Notes under the pieces: generated by a model
The model's input: the letters and a program-made list of their open reading frames with translations, nothing else
What the model was told of the DNA's origin: nothing
Databases searched by the model: none
Made by a program: the position numbers and the translations under genes
NCBI RefSeq assembly: GCF_024699925.1
Contig: NZ_JAJOMX010000001.1
Coordinates: forward strand, 4,750,001-4,814,000
From: Mesorhizobium sp. J428
GTDB taxonomy: Bacteria; Pseudomonadota; Alphaproteobacteria; Rhizobiales; Rhizobiaceae
Direction: 5' to 3'
DNA: 64,000 nucleotides
Part shown: positions 11,511 through 24,091 of the stretch, piece after piece
Numbering within the stretch: the stretch's first letter is position 1
Layout of the letters: each line of letters starts with the position of its first letter

Positions 11511-13037
11511 ATGACCGACTGGCCCATCCTCTCCACGGTCACGTTCCTGCCGCTTGTCGGAGCGTTCCTGATCCTCTGGATCGGCGACGACAACGAAGCC
11601 GGACGCCGCAACATCCGCTCCGTGACGCTGTTCACGACGGTGTTCACCTTCCTTTTGTCGCTCGGCATCTGGCTCGGCTTCGATAATGCGACGCCCGGCT
11701 TTCAGATGGTCGAGAAGGTGGAGTGGCTGAACTCCGGCATCGCCTACCACATGGGCGTGGACGGCATCTCGATGCTGTTCGTGATCCTGACCACCTTCCT
11801 GATGCCGCTGTGCATCCTGGCGTCCTGGGAATCGATCCAGAAGCGCGTCAAGGCCTATATGATCGCCTTCCTGGTGCTCGAGACGCTGATGATCGGCGTG
11901 TTCTGCGCGCTGGACCTGGTGATCTTCTATGTCTTCTTCGAGGCCGGCCTGATCCCGATGTTCATCATCATCGGCGTGTGGGGCGGAAAGCGGCGCGTCT
12001 ACGCCTCGTTCAAGTTCTTCCTCTACACGCTGCTCGGCTCGGTGCTGATGCTGCTCGCCATCATGGCGATGTACTGGCAGGCGCAGACGACCGACATCAC
12101 CCAGCTCCTGACGCACGACTTCCCGGCCAACATGCAGACCTGGCTGTGGCTTGCCTTCTTCGCATCCTTCGCGGTGAAGATGCCGATGTGGCCGGTGCAT
12201 ACCTGGCTGCCCGACGCCCACGTCGAGGCGCCTACGGCGGGCTCCGTCATTCTGGCCGGCATCCTGCTGAAGATGGGCGGCTACGGCTTCCTGCGCTTCT
12301 CGCTGCCGATGTTCCCGCTCGCCTCGGACTGGTTCGCCCCGTTCGTGTTCACGCTCTCGGTCGTGGCCATCATCTACACCTCGCTCGTCGCGCTGATGCA
12401 GGAGGACATCAAGAAGCTGATCGCCTACTCGTCGGTCGCGCACATGGGCTACGTGACCATGGGCATCTTCGCGATGAACGTCGAAGGCGTGCAGGGCGCG
12501 ATCTTCCAGATGCTGTCGCACGGCCTGGTGTCGGGGGCCCTGTTCCTCTGCGTCGGCGTCATCTACGACCGGCTGCATACCCGTGAGATCGCCGCCTATG
12601 GCGGACTGGTCAACAACATGCCGAAATATGCGGTGGTGTTCCTGATCTTCACCATGGCCAATGTCGGCCTGCCGGGCACCAGCGGCTTCGTCGGCGAGTT
12701 CCTGACGCTGCTCGGCGCGTTCAAGGTAAACACCTGGGTGGCCCTGTTCGCGGCGACTGGCGTGATCCTGTCGGCGGCCTACGCGCTGTGGCTCTATCGC
12801 CGCGTGATGTTCGGCGCGCTGACCAAGGAAAACCTGAAGGCGATGCTGGACCTCTCGCTGCGCGAGAAGATCATCCTCTACCCGTTGGTGATCCTGGTCA
12901 TCTTCTACGGTGTCTATCCGTCGGCGCTGCTGAACCCGACCACCGCCTCCGTCGAGGCGCTGGTGAACAATCTGACGATTTCGCGCGAAGCGGCCGCCGC
13001 CGCCGAGCCTGTCGCCGCCCCGGCGCCGGCACATTGA
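11511..13037 (+). CDS. nuoM: NADH-quinone oxidoreductase subunit M
   Basis: This 508-aa antiporter-like membrane subunit pumps protons. The family signatures [36 protein letters not shown] (with the conserved TM5 Glu) and [18 protein letters not shown] (near residue 230) are clear. The predicted helix pattern fits 14 transmembrane segments. It begins three bases after the nuoL stop and ends 15 bases before nuoN. The C-terminus is Ala/Pro-rich ([14 protein letters not shown]). Confidence 0.98.
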   Translation: MTDWPILSTVTFLPLVGAFLILWIGDDNEAGRRNIRSVTLFTTVFTFLLSLGIWLGFDNATPGFQMVEKVEWLNSGIAYHMGVDGISMLFVILTTFLMPLCILASWESIQKRVKAYMIAFLVLETLMIGVFCALDLVIFYVFFEAGLIPMFIIIGVWGGKRRVYASFKFFLYTLLGSVLMLLAIMAMYWQAQTTDITQLLTHDFPANMQTWLWLAFFASFAVKMPMWPVHTWLPDAHVEAPTAGSVILAGILLKMGGYGFLRFSLPMFPLASDWFAPFVFTLSVVAIIYTSLVALMQEDIKKLIAYSSVAHMGYVTMGIFAMNVEGVQGAIFQMLSHGLVSGALFLCVGVIYDRLHTREIAAYGGLVNNMPKYAVVFLIFTMANVGLPGTSGFVGEFLTLLGAFKVNTWVALFAATGVILSAAYALWLYRRVMFGALTKENLKAMLDLSLREKIILYPLVILVIFYGVYPSALLNPTTASVEALVNNLTISREAAAAAEPVAAPAPAH

Positions 13038-13052
13038 CGAAGGCCCGACGAC

Positions 13053-14489
13053 ATGACGCCTGACATGATCTCGAACCTGTCCACGATCGCTCCCGAGCTG
13101 ATCCTCGCGGTCGGCGCGATGGTGCTGCTGATGATCGGCGTCTTTTCCGGCGAGCGCGGCAACACGATGGTGACCGGCCTTGCGGTGGCGATCCTCATCG
13201 GCGCGGGCGCTTGGATGGTCCTGATCGGCGAGCAGGGCGAGTCCTTCGGCGGCGCCTACATCTCCGATCCCTTCGCGCGCTTCATGAAGGTGCTGACGCT
13301 GATCGGGTCGGTGGTGACGCTCGCCATGTCCGTCTCCTTTGCGCAGGAGGAGAAGTTCGACAAGTTCGAGTATCCTGTGCTGATCCTGCTCTCGACGCTG
13401 GGCATGCTGCTGATGGTCTCGGCCAACAACATGCTCACCCTTTATCTCGGCCTCGAACTGCAGTCGCTGGCGCTCTATGTCGTCGCCGCCATCAACCGCG
13501 ACAGCACCAAGGCGACCGAGGCGGGCCTGAAGTATTTCGTCCTCGGCGCCCTGTCGTCCGGCATGCTCCTCTACGGCATCAGCCTCGTCTATGGTTACAC
13601 CGGCAACATCGGCTTCGACGCGATCGCGACAGCGCTCGGCCAGGGTGAGCGGCAGCTCGGTCTCGTCTTCGGCCTGGTCTTCGTGCTCGCCGGCCTCGCC
13701 TTCAAGATCTCGGCTGTGCCGTTCCACATGTGGACGCCGGACGTCTACGAGGGCGCGCCGACGCCGGTCACCGCCTTCTTCGCCGCTGCGCCGAAAATGG
13801 CGGCCATGGCGCTGGTCGTGCGCGTTGTCGTCGGACCGTTCGAGCCCGTGGCGGCCGACTGGCAGCAGATCATCGTCTTCATCTCCATCGCCTCGATGCT
13901 GCTCGGCGCCTTCGCGGCGATCGGCCAGAAGAACATCAAGCGCCTGATGGCCTATTCCTCGATCGGCCATATGGGCTTCGCGCTGGTCGGGCTCGCCGCC
14001 AACACCGAGGTCGGCGTGCGCGGCGTGGCCATCTACATGGCGATCTACCTGGTGATGACGCTCGGCACCTTCGCCTTCATCCTTGCCATGCGTCGCAAGG
14101 ACGGCAATGTCGAGCAGATCGAGGACCTGTCGGGCCTGGCACAGACCAATCCGATGATGGCCACGATCATGACCATCCTGATGTTCTCGCTCGCAGGTAT
14201 CCCGCCGCTCGCCGGCTTCTGGGCCAAGTGGTACGTGTTCCTTGCCGCGATCCAGGCGAACCTGCTCGCGCTCGCCATCATCGGCGTGCTTGCCTCCGTC
14301 GTGGGCGCCTACTACTACCTGCGCATCATCAAGATCATGTGGTTCGACGAGCCGGCCGGCGGCTTCGTGCCGATGACCGGCGAGCTTCGGATCGTGCTCG
14401 GCGTCTCTGGCCTGTTCGTGCTGTTCTATATGCTGGTCGGGCAGCCGGTCGAAGCGCTCGCCGAAGCGGCCGCGCGGGCGTTCTTCTGA
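13053..14489 (+). CDS. nuoN: NADH-quinone oxidoreductase subunit N
   Basis: This 478-aa antiporter-like subunit is the last complex I gene of the operon. Motifs include [19 protein letters not shown] near residue 125, [20 protein letters not shown] near 225 and [19 protein letters not shown] near 295. The length and hydrophobic pattern match the family (about 14 helices). birA begins six bases after its stop, so the biotin ligase gene probably rides on the nuo transcript, as in other rhizobia. Confidence 0.98.
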   Translation: MTPDMISNLSTIAPELILAVGAMVLLMIGVFSGERGNTMVTGLAVAILIGAGAWMVLIGEQGESFGGAYISDPFARFMKVLTLIGSVVTLAMSVSFAQEEKFDKFEYPVLILLSTLGMLLMVSANNMLTLYLGLELQSLALYVVAAINRDSTKATEAGLKYFVLGALSSGMLLYGISLVYGYTGNIGFDAIATALGQGERQLGLVFGLVFVLAGLAFKISAVPFHMWTPDVYEGAPTPVTAFFAAAPKMAAMALVVRVVVGPFEPVAADWQQIIVFISIASMLLGAFAAIGQKNIKRLMAYSSIGHMGFALVGLAANTEVGVRGVAIYMAIYLVMTLGTFAFILAMRRKDGNVEQIEDLSGLAQTNPMMATIMTILMFSLAGIPPLAGFWAKWYVFLAAIQANLLALAIIGVLASVVGAYYYLRIIKIMWFDEPAGGFVPMTGELRIVLGVSGLFVLFYMLVGQPVEALAEAAARAFF

Positions 14490-14494
14490 GCGGG

Positions 14495-15318
14495 ATGGGA
14501 TTTCGCCTCTCTCCGCTCGCCGAGGCTGCGGGCTACCGTCTGGAGGCATTCGAAGTCTCCAGCTCCACGAATGCGATCGCGCTCGAAAGGGCACGTCAGG
14601 GAGAGTCAGGTCCGCTCTGGCTCGTCACCACACGCCAGGAAGGGGGCGCGGCCGTCGCGGCCGGCCTTGGGCATGGGTCGACGGCAATCTCGCGGCCACC
14701 TTGCTTCGGGTCGAGACCGATCTGCGCCAGGCTGCCACGCTCGGCTTTGTTGCCGGTCTTGCCCTTGGAGAGGCCCTCGATGCTCTGGCACCCGATGCCG
14801 GCATCTCCATCGGCATGGACGGCGCAAGCGGCCCGAACGCGCCGCGGTTCGAGCTGAAATGGCCGAACGATGTGCTCTGCTCCAACGCCAAGCTGTCCGG
14901 CATCCTGCTCGAGTCGTCCATGTTGCCGGACGGCCGCTTCGCGCTTGCGATCGGCATAGGCGTCAATGTCGTGGCGCATCCGGCCGGCCTGCCATACCCT
15001 GCGACGTCGCTCGCCGCGCTGGGGTTCAGGATCGATGCAGAGACGCTTTTCCTCGCGCTCTCCGACGCCTGGACGCGGCTCGACCGCATCTGGGCAGGGG
15101 GCAGGGGGATTGCGGAGATCCGCCGGCTGTGGCTCGCCCGTGCCGCCGGCCTCGGCAGCGAGGTGGCGGTCAACATTGACGGTAATATCGTGCGCGGCGT
15201 GTTCGAGACGATCGACGAGGATTGCCGCTTCGTCATTCGCAACGATAAAGGTGGCACTGTAGCCATCGCTGCCGGCGACGTGCATTTCGGCGCGGTTGCC
15301 TCGGCGGGCAGAAACTGA
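14495..15318 (+). CDS. birA: Biotin-[acetyl-CoA-carboxylase] ligase, interrupted by a one-base frameshift
   Basis: This enzyme activates biotin to biotinyl-AMP and attaches it to biotin-dependent carboxylases. The N-terminal frame from ATG 14495 reads FRLSPLAEAAGYRLEAFEV ... LWLVTTRQEGG and then leaves the family. Another frame continues RGRRGRPWAWVDGNLAATLL and runs through KWPNDVLC, SGILLESS and IGIGVNVV to 15318. The break lies at a five-G run (14642-14646); a sixth G restores an intact protein of 274 residues. No N-terminal HTH repressor domain is present, so it is a monofunctional ligase. It is normally essential, so a sequence error is likelier than a true pseudogene. Confidence 0.88.
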
Positions 15319-15339
15319 ACGGGGCAAGAGGAAACGAAA

Positions 15340-17010
15340 ATGGCTAAAAATGATTCGGCCGAACTCGTCTTCGTCCCGCTGGGGGGCGTCGGCGAAATCG
15401 GCATGAACTTCGCGCTCTACGGCTACGGGCCGGCGAATGCGCGGCAGTGGATCGTGGTCGACGTCGGCGTGACCTTTCCCGGCCCCGACCTGCCGGGCGT
15501 CGACCTCGTCCTGCCGGACACGCGTTTCATCGAGGCCGATCTGGCCAATCTCAAGGGGATCGTCATCACCCATGCCCACGAGGACCACTACGGCGCGCTG
15601 CTGGACCTGTGGCCGAGACTGAAGGCGCAGGTCTGGATGAGCCCATTTTCTGCCGGGCTGCTCGAGGCCAAGCGCCAGTCGGAGCGCGGCGCTCCGGAAG
15701 TGCCGGTGACGATCTATCGCGCCGGCGAGACCTTCGAGATCGGCCCGTTCCGCATCGAGGCGATTGCGGTGGCGCATTCGATCCCGGAGCCGGTGTCGCT
15801 TGCGATCACCACGCCGCTCGGCACGGTGATCCACACCGGCGACTGGAAGATCGATCCCGCGCCCGAGATCGGCCCCAAGACCGACGAGGCGCGCTTCCGC
15901 GCGCTTGGCGACGCCGGCGTCATTGCGCTGATGTGCGATTCCACCAATGCCATGCGCGAGGGCGAATCGCCCTCCGAGCAGGATGTCGGCAAGGGGCTGC
16001 GGGCCGAGATCGAGAAGGCGCCCGCGCTCGTCGCCATCACCACCTTCTCCTCCAATGTCGGCCGCATCCGCTCGATAGCGGAGGCAGCGCGCGACGCCGG
16101 CCGCTCGGTGCTGGTGCTCGGCCGCTCGATGCGCCGCGTCATCGACGTCGCTGGCGAGCTCGGCTATCTCGACGGACTGCCGCCCTTCATCGCCGAGGAG
16201 GAGTTCGCCGGCGTCCCGCGCGAGAGCCTGGTGGTGCTGTGCACCGGCAGCCAGGGCGAGGACCGCGCAGCACTCGCAAAGCTGTCGCGCGACGAACTGC
16301 GCTCGGTGAAGCTCGCGGCCGGCGACACGGTGATCTTTTCCTCCCGCACCATTCCCGGCAACGAGAAGGCGATCCTCGAGATCAAGAACAGCCTCATCGA
16401 TATGGGCGTGAAGATCATCGAGGACGGCGATGCGCTGGTCCACGTCTCCGGCCATCCGCGCCGCTCGGAACTGAAGCGTATGTACGAATGGACGCGGCCG
16501 CGCATCCTCGTGCCGGTGCATGGCGAGGCGGCACATCTGGTGGCGCAGGGCTCGCTGGGCGCCATGCAAGGCATTCCCGAGGTCATGCAGGTGCGCAACG
16601 GCGACGTTGCCAAGCTGGCGCCCGGCCCGGCCGAGATCATCGACCAGGTTCCGTTCGGGCGGATCTACAAGGACGGACGCATCATCGGTACGGACGAGGG
16701 CGTTGGCGTCAAGGACCGGAGAAAGCTCTCCTTCGCCGGCCATGTCGCGGTCAATGTCGTGCTGGATGAGCGCTACGACCTCGCGGGCGACCCGGACCTC
16801 GTGGCGATCGGCCTGCCGCAGGTCAATGCCGGCGGCGAGGATTTCGAGGAGATGCTGCTCGACGCTGCCGCCGGTGCGGTCCAGTCCATCCCGCGCCAGC
16901 GGCGCAAGGACCTCGACCTCGTGGCCGAGGCCGTGCGGCGCGCCGTGCGCAGCTCCGCCAACGAGGCCTGGGGCAAGAAGCCCGTCGTGACGGTGTTTGT
17001 GACGTACTAG
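15340..17010 (+). CDS. rnj: Ribonuclease J (metallo-beta-lactamase fold)
   Basis: This 556-aa protein belongs to the RNase J family, which has 5'-3' exo- and endoribonuclease activity in RNA maturation and decay. The metal-binding THAHEDHYGALLDLW motif is at residues ~77-91. The beta-CASP part shows THxxNVGR-like TTFSSNVGRIRS and a HVSGHPRR motif near residue 368. A GAGGAAAC site precedes the ATG by a few bases. It lies 21 bases after birA, so transcription with the upstream genes is plausible. Just after the stop is an 8-base-periodic repeat (see 17010-17133). Confidence 0.94.
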   Translation: MAKNDSAELVFVPLGGVGEIGMNFALYGYGPANARQWIVVDVGVTFPGPDLPGVDLVLPDTRFIEADLANLKGIVITHAHEDHYGALLDLWPRLKAQVWMSPFSAGLLEAKRQSERGAPEVPVTIYRAGETFEIGPFRIEAIAVAHSIPEPVSLAITTPLGTVIHTGDWKIDPAPEIGPKTDEARFRALGDAGVIALMCDSTNAMREGESPSEQDVGKGLRAEIEKAPALVAITTFSSNVGRIRSIAEAARDAGRSVLVLGRSMRRVIDVAGELGYLDGLPPFIAEEEFAGVPRESLVVLCTGSQGEDRAALAKLSRDELRSVKLAAGDTVIFSSRTIPGNEKAILEIKNSLIDMGVKIIEDGDALVHVSGHPRRSELKRMYEWTRPRILVPVHGEAAHLVAQGSLGAMQGIPEVMQVRNGDVAKLAPGPAEIIDQVPFGRIYKDGRIIGTDEGVGVKDRRKLSFAGHVAVNVVLDERYDLAGDPDLVAIGLPQVNAGGEDFEEMLLDAAAGAVQSIPRQRRKDLDLVAEAVRRAVRSSANEAWGKKPVVTVFVTY

Positions 17011-17133
17011 GGGAGTAAGGCGGTAGGGGAGTAGGGGACGATTCTGCACTGGCCGGATCGTCTCGGATGTGCGCGCTTTCGCCCCGTTTCCTGCTTTCCC
17101 CTATTGCCCTACTGCCTTATTGCCCTACTGCCC
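17010..17133. repeat. Two arms of 8-bp-periodic repeats in inverted orientation between rnj and mce
   Basis: The left arm (17010-17041) reads as four 8-mers, GGGGAGTA, AGGCGGTA, GGGGAGTA and GGGGACGA. The right arm (17100-17133) reads CCTATTGC, CCTACTGC, CTTATTGC, CCTACTGC and CC. The arms are imperfect reverse complements of each other and are separated by about 60 bases, so the RNA could fold into a long hairpin. Low-complexity GTAGGGCA-type repeats of this sort occur between genes in rhizobia. It could serve as a transcript end for rnj or simply be repetitive DNA. Confidence 0.7.
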
Positions 17134-17152
17134 GAACCCGCGGAGCCGCCTC

Positions 17153-17557
17153 ATGCTCGGACGCCTGAACCACGTCGCCATCGCCGTGCCGGATCTCGCG
17201 GCCGCGGCCGCCACCTATCGCGATACGCTGGGCGCGACCGTCACGGCGCCGCAGGCGCTGCCCGAGCATGGCGTGACGGTGGTCTTCATCGAGCTGCCGA
17301 ACACGAAGATCGAGCTGCTGGAGCCGCTCGGCGCCGACTCGACCATCGCCAGCTTCCTGGCGAAGAACCCGTCGGGCGGCATGCATCACGTCTGCTACGA
17401 GGTCGAGGATATCCTGGCCGCGCGCGACCAGCTCAAGGCGTCGGGGGCGCGGGTGCTGGGCGACGGCAATCCCAAGATCGGCGCCCACGGCAAGCCGGTG
17501 CTGTTCCTGCATCCCAAGGATTTCGCCGGCACGCTGGTGGAACTGGAACAGGTCTGA
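17153..17557 (+). CDS. mce: Methylmalonyl-CoA epimerase
   Basis: This 134-aa protein has the vicinal-oxygen-chelate (glyoxalase) fold and interconverts the (R)- and (S)-methylmalonyl-CoA epimers in propionate metabolism. The start MLGRLNHVAIAVPDL carries the first metal-binding His, SGGMHHVCYEVED the second, and the C-terminal GTLVELEQV the Glu ligand. The ATG at 17153 gives the usual family length. An earlier ATG at 17069 would translate the repeat region and is rejected. DUF1467 follows eight bases later, a common rhizobial pairing. Confidence 0.94.
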   Translation: MLGRLNHVAIAVPDLAAAAATYRDTLGATVTAPQALPEHGVTVVFIELPNTKIELLEPLGADSTIASFLAKNPSGGMHHVCYEVEDILAARDQLKASGARVLGDGNPKIGAHGKPVLFLHPKDFAGTLVELEQV

Positions 17558-17564
17558 TCCCGCT

Positions 17565-17834
17565 ATGGGCTACTTCTCCGCCTTCGCCATCTTCTTCATC
17601 ATCTGGTGGCTCGTGCTCTTCGCCACGCTGCCCTTCAGTTTGAAGACGCAGGACGAGGACGGTGAAGTGACGCTGGGCACCGTGCCGAGCGCGCCGCGCG
17701 GCGCGCACATGCTGCGGGCGATGGTGCGCACGACGATCGTTGCCGCGATCATCTTCGGCGTGCTCTACTATCTCAATCAGGTGGCCGGCTACAGCTTCGA
17801 CGACCTGCCGCGCATTGCGCCCGAGTTCAACTAG
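17565..17834 (+). CDS. DUF1467 family membrane protein
   Basis: This 89-aa protein has two hydrophobic segments, FAIFFIIWWLVLFATLPF near residues 7-24 and TTIVAAIIFGVLYYLNQV near 56-73. Between them is the conserved SLKTQDEDGEVTLGTVPSAP motif of DUF1467, a family found almost only in alphaproteobacteria. Its function is unknown. It is probably co-transcribed with mce. Confidence 0.92.
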   Translation: MGYFSAFAIFFIIWWLVLFATLPFSLKTQDEDGEVTLGTVPSAPRGAHMLRAMVRTTIVAAIIFGVLYYLNQVAGYSFDDLPRIAPEFN

Positions 17835-17969
17835 GCTGATTCTGTCCCGCAGCCGCACGCGGACGCGCCGAGCGCGGGAATCCCTCCCTTACGCACGGGA
17901 TGAAACAAAAAAAGAACACGGCGCGGAATATGTCGATTTTTCAATGAATTGATGCCTCTTGCAAAAAGA

Positions 17970-17984
17970 GAACAAAACAGATAC
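17970..17984. promoter_or_regulatory. Degenerate LexA (SOS) box upstream of recA
   Basis: The sequence GAACAAAACAGATAC, 60 bases before the recA start, resembles the alphaproteobacterial LexA site GAAC-N7-GAAC. The left half is exact; the right half (ATAC) has two mismatches. It shares 12 of 15 bases with the perfect box found before ssb (48874-48888), which supports it. Control of recA by LexA is general knowledge; this exact site is an inference. Confidence 0.45.
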
Positions 17985-18043
17985 AAATCACCATCGGACA
18001 AAGCGGCGCTCGGCCTTCATTGACGATCTAGGGGTGATGTATC

Positions 18044-19135
<1,092 letters not shown>

Positions 19136-19163
19136 CCGACCTTCAAGGCGCAGAGACGTATTC

Positions 19164-19190
19164 GGGCCGCGGTCGATCCGCGGCCCTTTT
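19164..19190 (+). terminator. Rho-independent terminator after recA
   Basis: A perfect 9-bp stem GGGCCGCGG / CCGCGGCCC with a five-base loop (TCGAT) is followed directly by TTTT. It begins 28 bases after the recA stop. Confidence 0.9.
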
Positions 19191-19304
19191 CGCATCTGTG
19201 ACACAGGCTCACCCGCGCATTCTGGACAGTGCGGAAGGGCGCCGCTAAAAGGCCGAAGTCCAGAATTCTGCCGGGTTCCCGGCGTTCCCCGCAAAGGCAC
19301 GAAG

Positions 19305-21965
<2,661 letters not shown>

Positions 21966-21986
21966 GACAGCTCGCAAGGCTCATGA

Positions 21987-22060
21987 GGCGGCGCCAGAGG
22001 CGCCGCCAGCTTTGGTATCGTCAGGCTCCAAGGCGGCGCGGCGGGCTCGAGCCCGCCTTG
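21987..22060. terminator. Two hairpins between convergent alaS and the GST gene
   Basis: Hairpin one is GGCGGCGCC (21987-21995), loop AGA, GGCGCCGCC (21999-22007), followed by AGCTTTGG. Hairpin two is GGCGGGC (22040-22046), loop TCGA, GCCCGCC (22051-22057), followed by TTG. Neither has a long T run, but both lie between convergent genes, which suits bidirectional termination. Confidence 0.55.
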
Positions 22061-22090
22061 TCACCGGCATGATGTCACTCGGTCACCGCG

Positions 22091-22729
22091 TCAGTCGGAA
22101 GGCTCGGTGGCGATGAAGCTGTCCCGCTCGCGCATCGCGTCCCACCAGGCCGATATGTTGGGATGCCTGTCCAGCATCGCGCCGGCAATGTCCGCCTTCT
22201 CGAAATAGGCCAGGACCGGGGCGAGATAGACGTCGGCGAGAGAAATGTCCTCGCCGATCAGCCACCGGCCGCTCCGTTTCAGGCGGGACAGTTCGGAGAG
22301 ACAGGTTTCGGCGACCGGGACGGCCTTCGCCACGCGCTCGGTGTCCGTCGTCTCGCCGCGTCCGGGCTTTGAGACGGTTTCGACATAGATATCCCAGACC
22401 AGCGCTCTGTAGGCGTAGGAATCGACGATCCCGATGATCTGGTTCATCGCCGCACGATCGCCTGGTGCGATCGGCTGAAGCGGCGGTCCGCCAAAGGCTT
22501 CGTCGACATAGCGGACAATCGGCCCGGTCTCGTAGAGATCGATGCCGGCATGCGAGAAGGCGGGGATGCGGAGGAACGGATGGCGCCCGCGATACCAGGC
22601 GGGCGGGCCGCCCTGTGCGAAGATGTCAACCGGAACAAGGTCATACGCCACGCGCTTCTCTTCGAGCGCGAGGCGGACTATCCGGACATAGACGCTGTAG
22701 TCCGATCCGTAGAGGGTCGGACTATGCAT
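22091..22729 (-). CDS. Glutathione S-transferase family protein
   Basis: This 212-aa protein has the two-domain GST architecture. The N-terminal thioredoxin-like domain reads TLYGSDYSVYVRIVRLALEE, with a probable catalytic Ser/Tyr in the SDYS area, and the glutathione-contacting ETGPIVRYVDE motif is near residues 67-77. The all-helical C-terminal domain includes WLIGEDISLADVYLAPVLAY near 155-174, the conserved N-capping box. The substrate is unknown. It lies nine bases downstream of icd on the same strand, so the two may be co-transcribed. Confidence 0.9.
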   Translation of the reverse strand: MHSPTLYGSDYSVYVRIVRLALEEKRVAYDLVPVDIFAQGGPPAWYRGRHPFLRIPAFSHAGIDLYETGPIVRYVDEAFGGPPLQPIAPGDRAAMNQIIGIVDSYAYRALVWDIYVETVSKPGRGETTDTERVAKAVPVAETCLSELSRLKRSGRWLIGEDISLADVYLAPVLAYFEKADIAGAMLDRHPNISAWWDAMRERDSFIATEPSD

Positions 22730-22738
22730 CGGCGTGCC

Positions 22739-23950
22739 TCAGGCCATCGCCTTCTGCAGGTTCTCGTCGATCTTGTCGAGGAAGCCGGTGGTGGAGAGCC
22801 ACGGCTGGTCGGGGCCGATCAGCAGCGCCAGGTCCTTGGTCATGTAGCCACTCTCGACCGTCTGCACGCACACCTTCTCCAGCGTGTCGGCGAACTTCGC
22901 CAGTGCCTCGTTGTCGTCCAGCTTGGCGCGATGCGCGAGGCCGCGCGTCCAGGCGAAGATCGAGGCGATCGAGTTGGTTGAGGTCTCCTCGCCCTTCTGG
23001 TGCTGGCGATAGTGGCGGGTGACGGTGCCGTGCGCGGCCTCCGCCTCGACGGTCTTGCCGTCCGGCGTCAGCAGCACCGAGGTCATCAGGCCGAGTGAAC
23101 CGAAGCCCTGCGCCACCGTGTCCGACTGCACGTCGCCGTCGTAGTTCTTGCACGCCCAGATGTAGCCGCCGGACCACTTGAGCGAGGAGGCGACCATGTC
23201 GTCGATCAGGCGGTGCTCGTACCAGAGCTTCCGCGCCTTGTATTCGGCGGCGAATTCCTTGTCGTAGATCTCCTGGAAGATGTCCTTGAAGCGGCCGTCA
23301 TAGGCCTTGAGGATGGTGTTCTTGGTCGAGAGGTAGACCGGATAGCCGCGCTGCAGGCCGTAGTTCAGCGAGGCGCGCGCGAAGTCGGCGATCGACTCGT
23401 CGAGATTGTACATGCCCATTGCGACGCCCGATGACGGCGCGTCGAACACTTCGTGCTCGATCACCTGGCCGTCCTCGCCGACGAACTTCATCGTCAACTT
23501 GCCCTTGCCGGGGAAACGGAAGTCGGTCGCGCGATACTGGTCGCCGAAAGCATGACGGCCGACAACGATCGGCTTGGTCCAGCCGGGCACCAGCCGCGGC
23601 ACGTTCTTGCAGATGATTGGTTCGCGGAAGATCACGCCACCCAGGATGTTGCGGATCGTGCCGTTGGGGCTCTTCCACATCTTCTTGAGCTTGAACTCCT
23701 CGACGCGCTGCTCGTCGGGGGTGATCGTCGCGCATTTCACGCCGACGCCGTATTTCTTGATGGCGTTGGCGGAATCGATCGTCACCTGGTCGTTGGTGGC
23801 GTCGCGATGCTCAATGCCGAGGTCGTAATAGTGGAGGTCAATATCGAGATAGGGGTGGATCAACTTGTCCTTGATGAACTGCCAGATGATGCGGGTCATC
23901 TCGTCGCCGTCGAGCTCGACGACAGGGTTGGCCACCTTGATCTTCGCCAT
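22739..23950 (-). CDS. icd: NADP-dependent isocitrate dehydrogenase
   Basis: This 403-aa enzyme of the TCA cycle oxidises isocitrate to 2-oxoglutarate with NADP. The sequence is of the homodimeric, eukaryote-like type common in rhizobia: [20 protein letters not shown] at the N-terminus, [11 protein letters not shown] for substrate binding near residue 93, and [19 protein letters not shown] near 275. The phosphorylation-loop context of the E. coli type is absent. The upstream region holds a perfect 16-bp palindrome (23974-23989). Confidence 0.97.
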   Translation of the reverse strand: MAKIKVANPVVELDGDEMTRIIWQFIKDKLIHPYLDIDLHYYDLGIEHRDATNDQVTIDSANAIKKYGVGVKCATITPDEQRVEEFKLKKMWKSPNGTIRNILGGVIFREPIICKNVPRLVPGWTKPIVVGRHAFGDQYRATDFRFPGKGKLTMKFVGEDGQVIEHEVFDAPSSGVAMGMYNLDESIADFARASLNYGLQRGYPVYLSTKNTILKAYDGRFKDIFQEIYDKEFAAEYKARKLWYEHRLIDDMVASSLKWSGGYIWACKNYDGDVQSDTVAQGFGSLGLMTSVLLTPDGKTVEAEAAHGTVTRHYRQHQKGEETSTNSIASIFAWTRGLAHRAKLDDNEALAKFADTLEKVCVQTVESGYMTKDLALLIGPDQPWLSTTGFLDKIDENLQKAMA

Positions 23951-23973
23951 TGAATGCGCCTCTTTGAGAAAGT

Positions 23974-23989
23974 CGGAACCGCGGTTCCG
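23974..23989. promoter_or_regulatory. Perfect 16-bp palindrome upstream of icd
   Basis: CGGAACCGCGGTTCCG is a perfect dyad located 24-39 bases upstream of the icd start codon, in the short region between icd and the divergent hydrolase gene. Its position suits an operator, but no regulator can be named from the sequence, and it could also form a hairpin in the leader RNA. Confidence 0.45.
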
Positions 23990-24091
23990 CAGAGCCTTGG
24001 ACTGGAGATTGGGCCGCTATAGCAAAGCCATCCGTAAGGCGCAAACGATGCGAAGGGCTTAGGGCGCTCATGCGGGGAGGAAGAGGAAATT

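Noticed and set aside
11415..14594. Long minus-strand open frame of 1059 codons opposite nuoM/nuoN
   Set aside because: It is antisense to two well-supported membrane genes and translates to His/Asp/Arg/Glu-rich low-complexity text, the usual shadow in GC-rich DNA.
14596..17049. Minus-strand open frame of 817 codons opposite birA and rnj
   Set aside because: No family motif; composition is that of a third-position GC shadow of rnj.
17010..17133. CRISPR-like array between rnj and mce
   Set aside because: The units are only 8 bases, without spacers, and cas genes are absent.
19191..19304. T-box or other riboswitch before alaS
   Set aside because: The leader is only ~110 bases and shows no specifier or T-box sequence; T-boxes are not expected in alphaproteobacteria.
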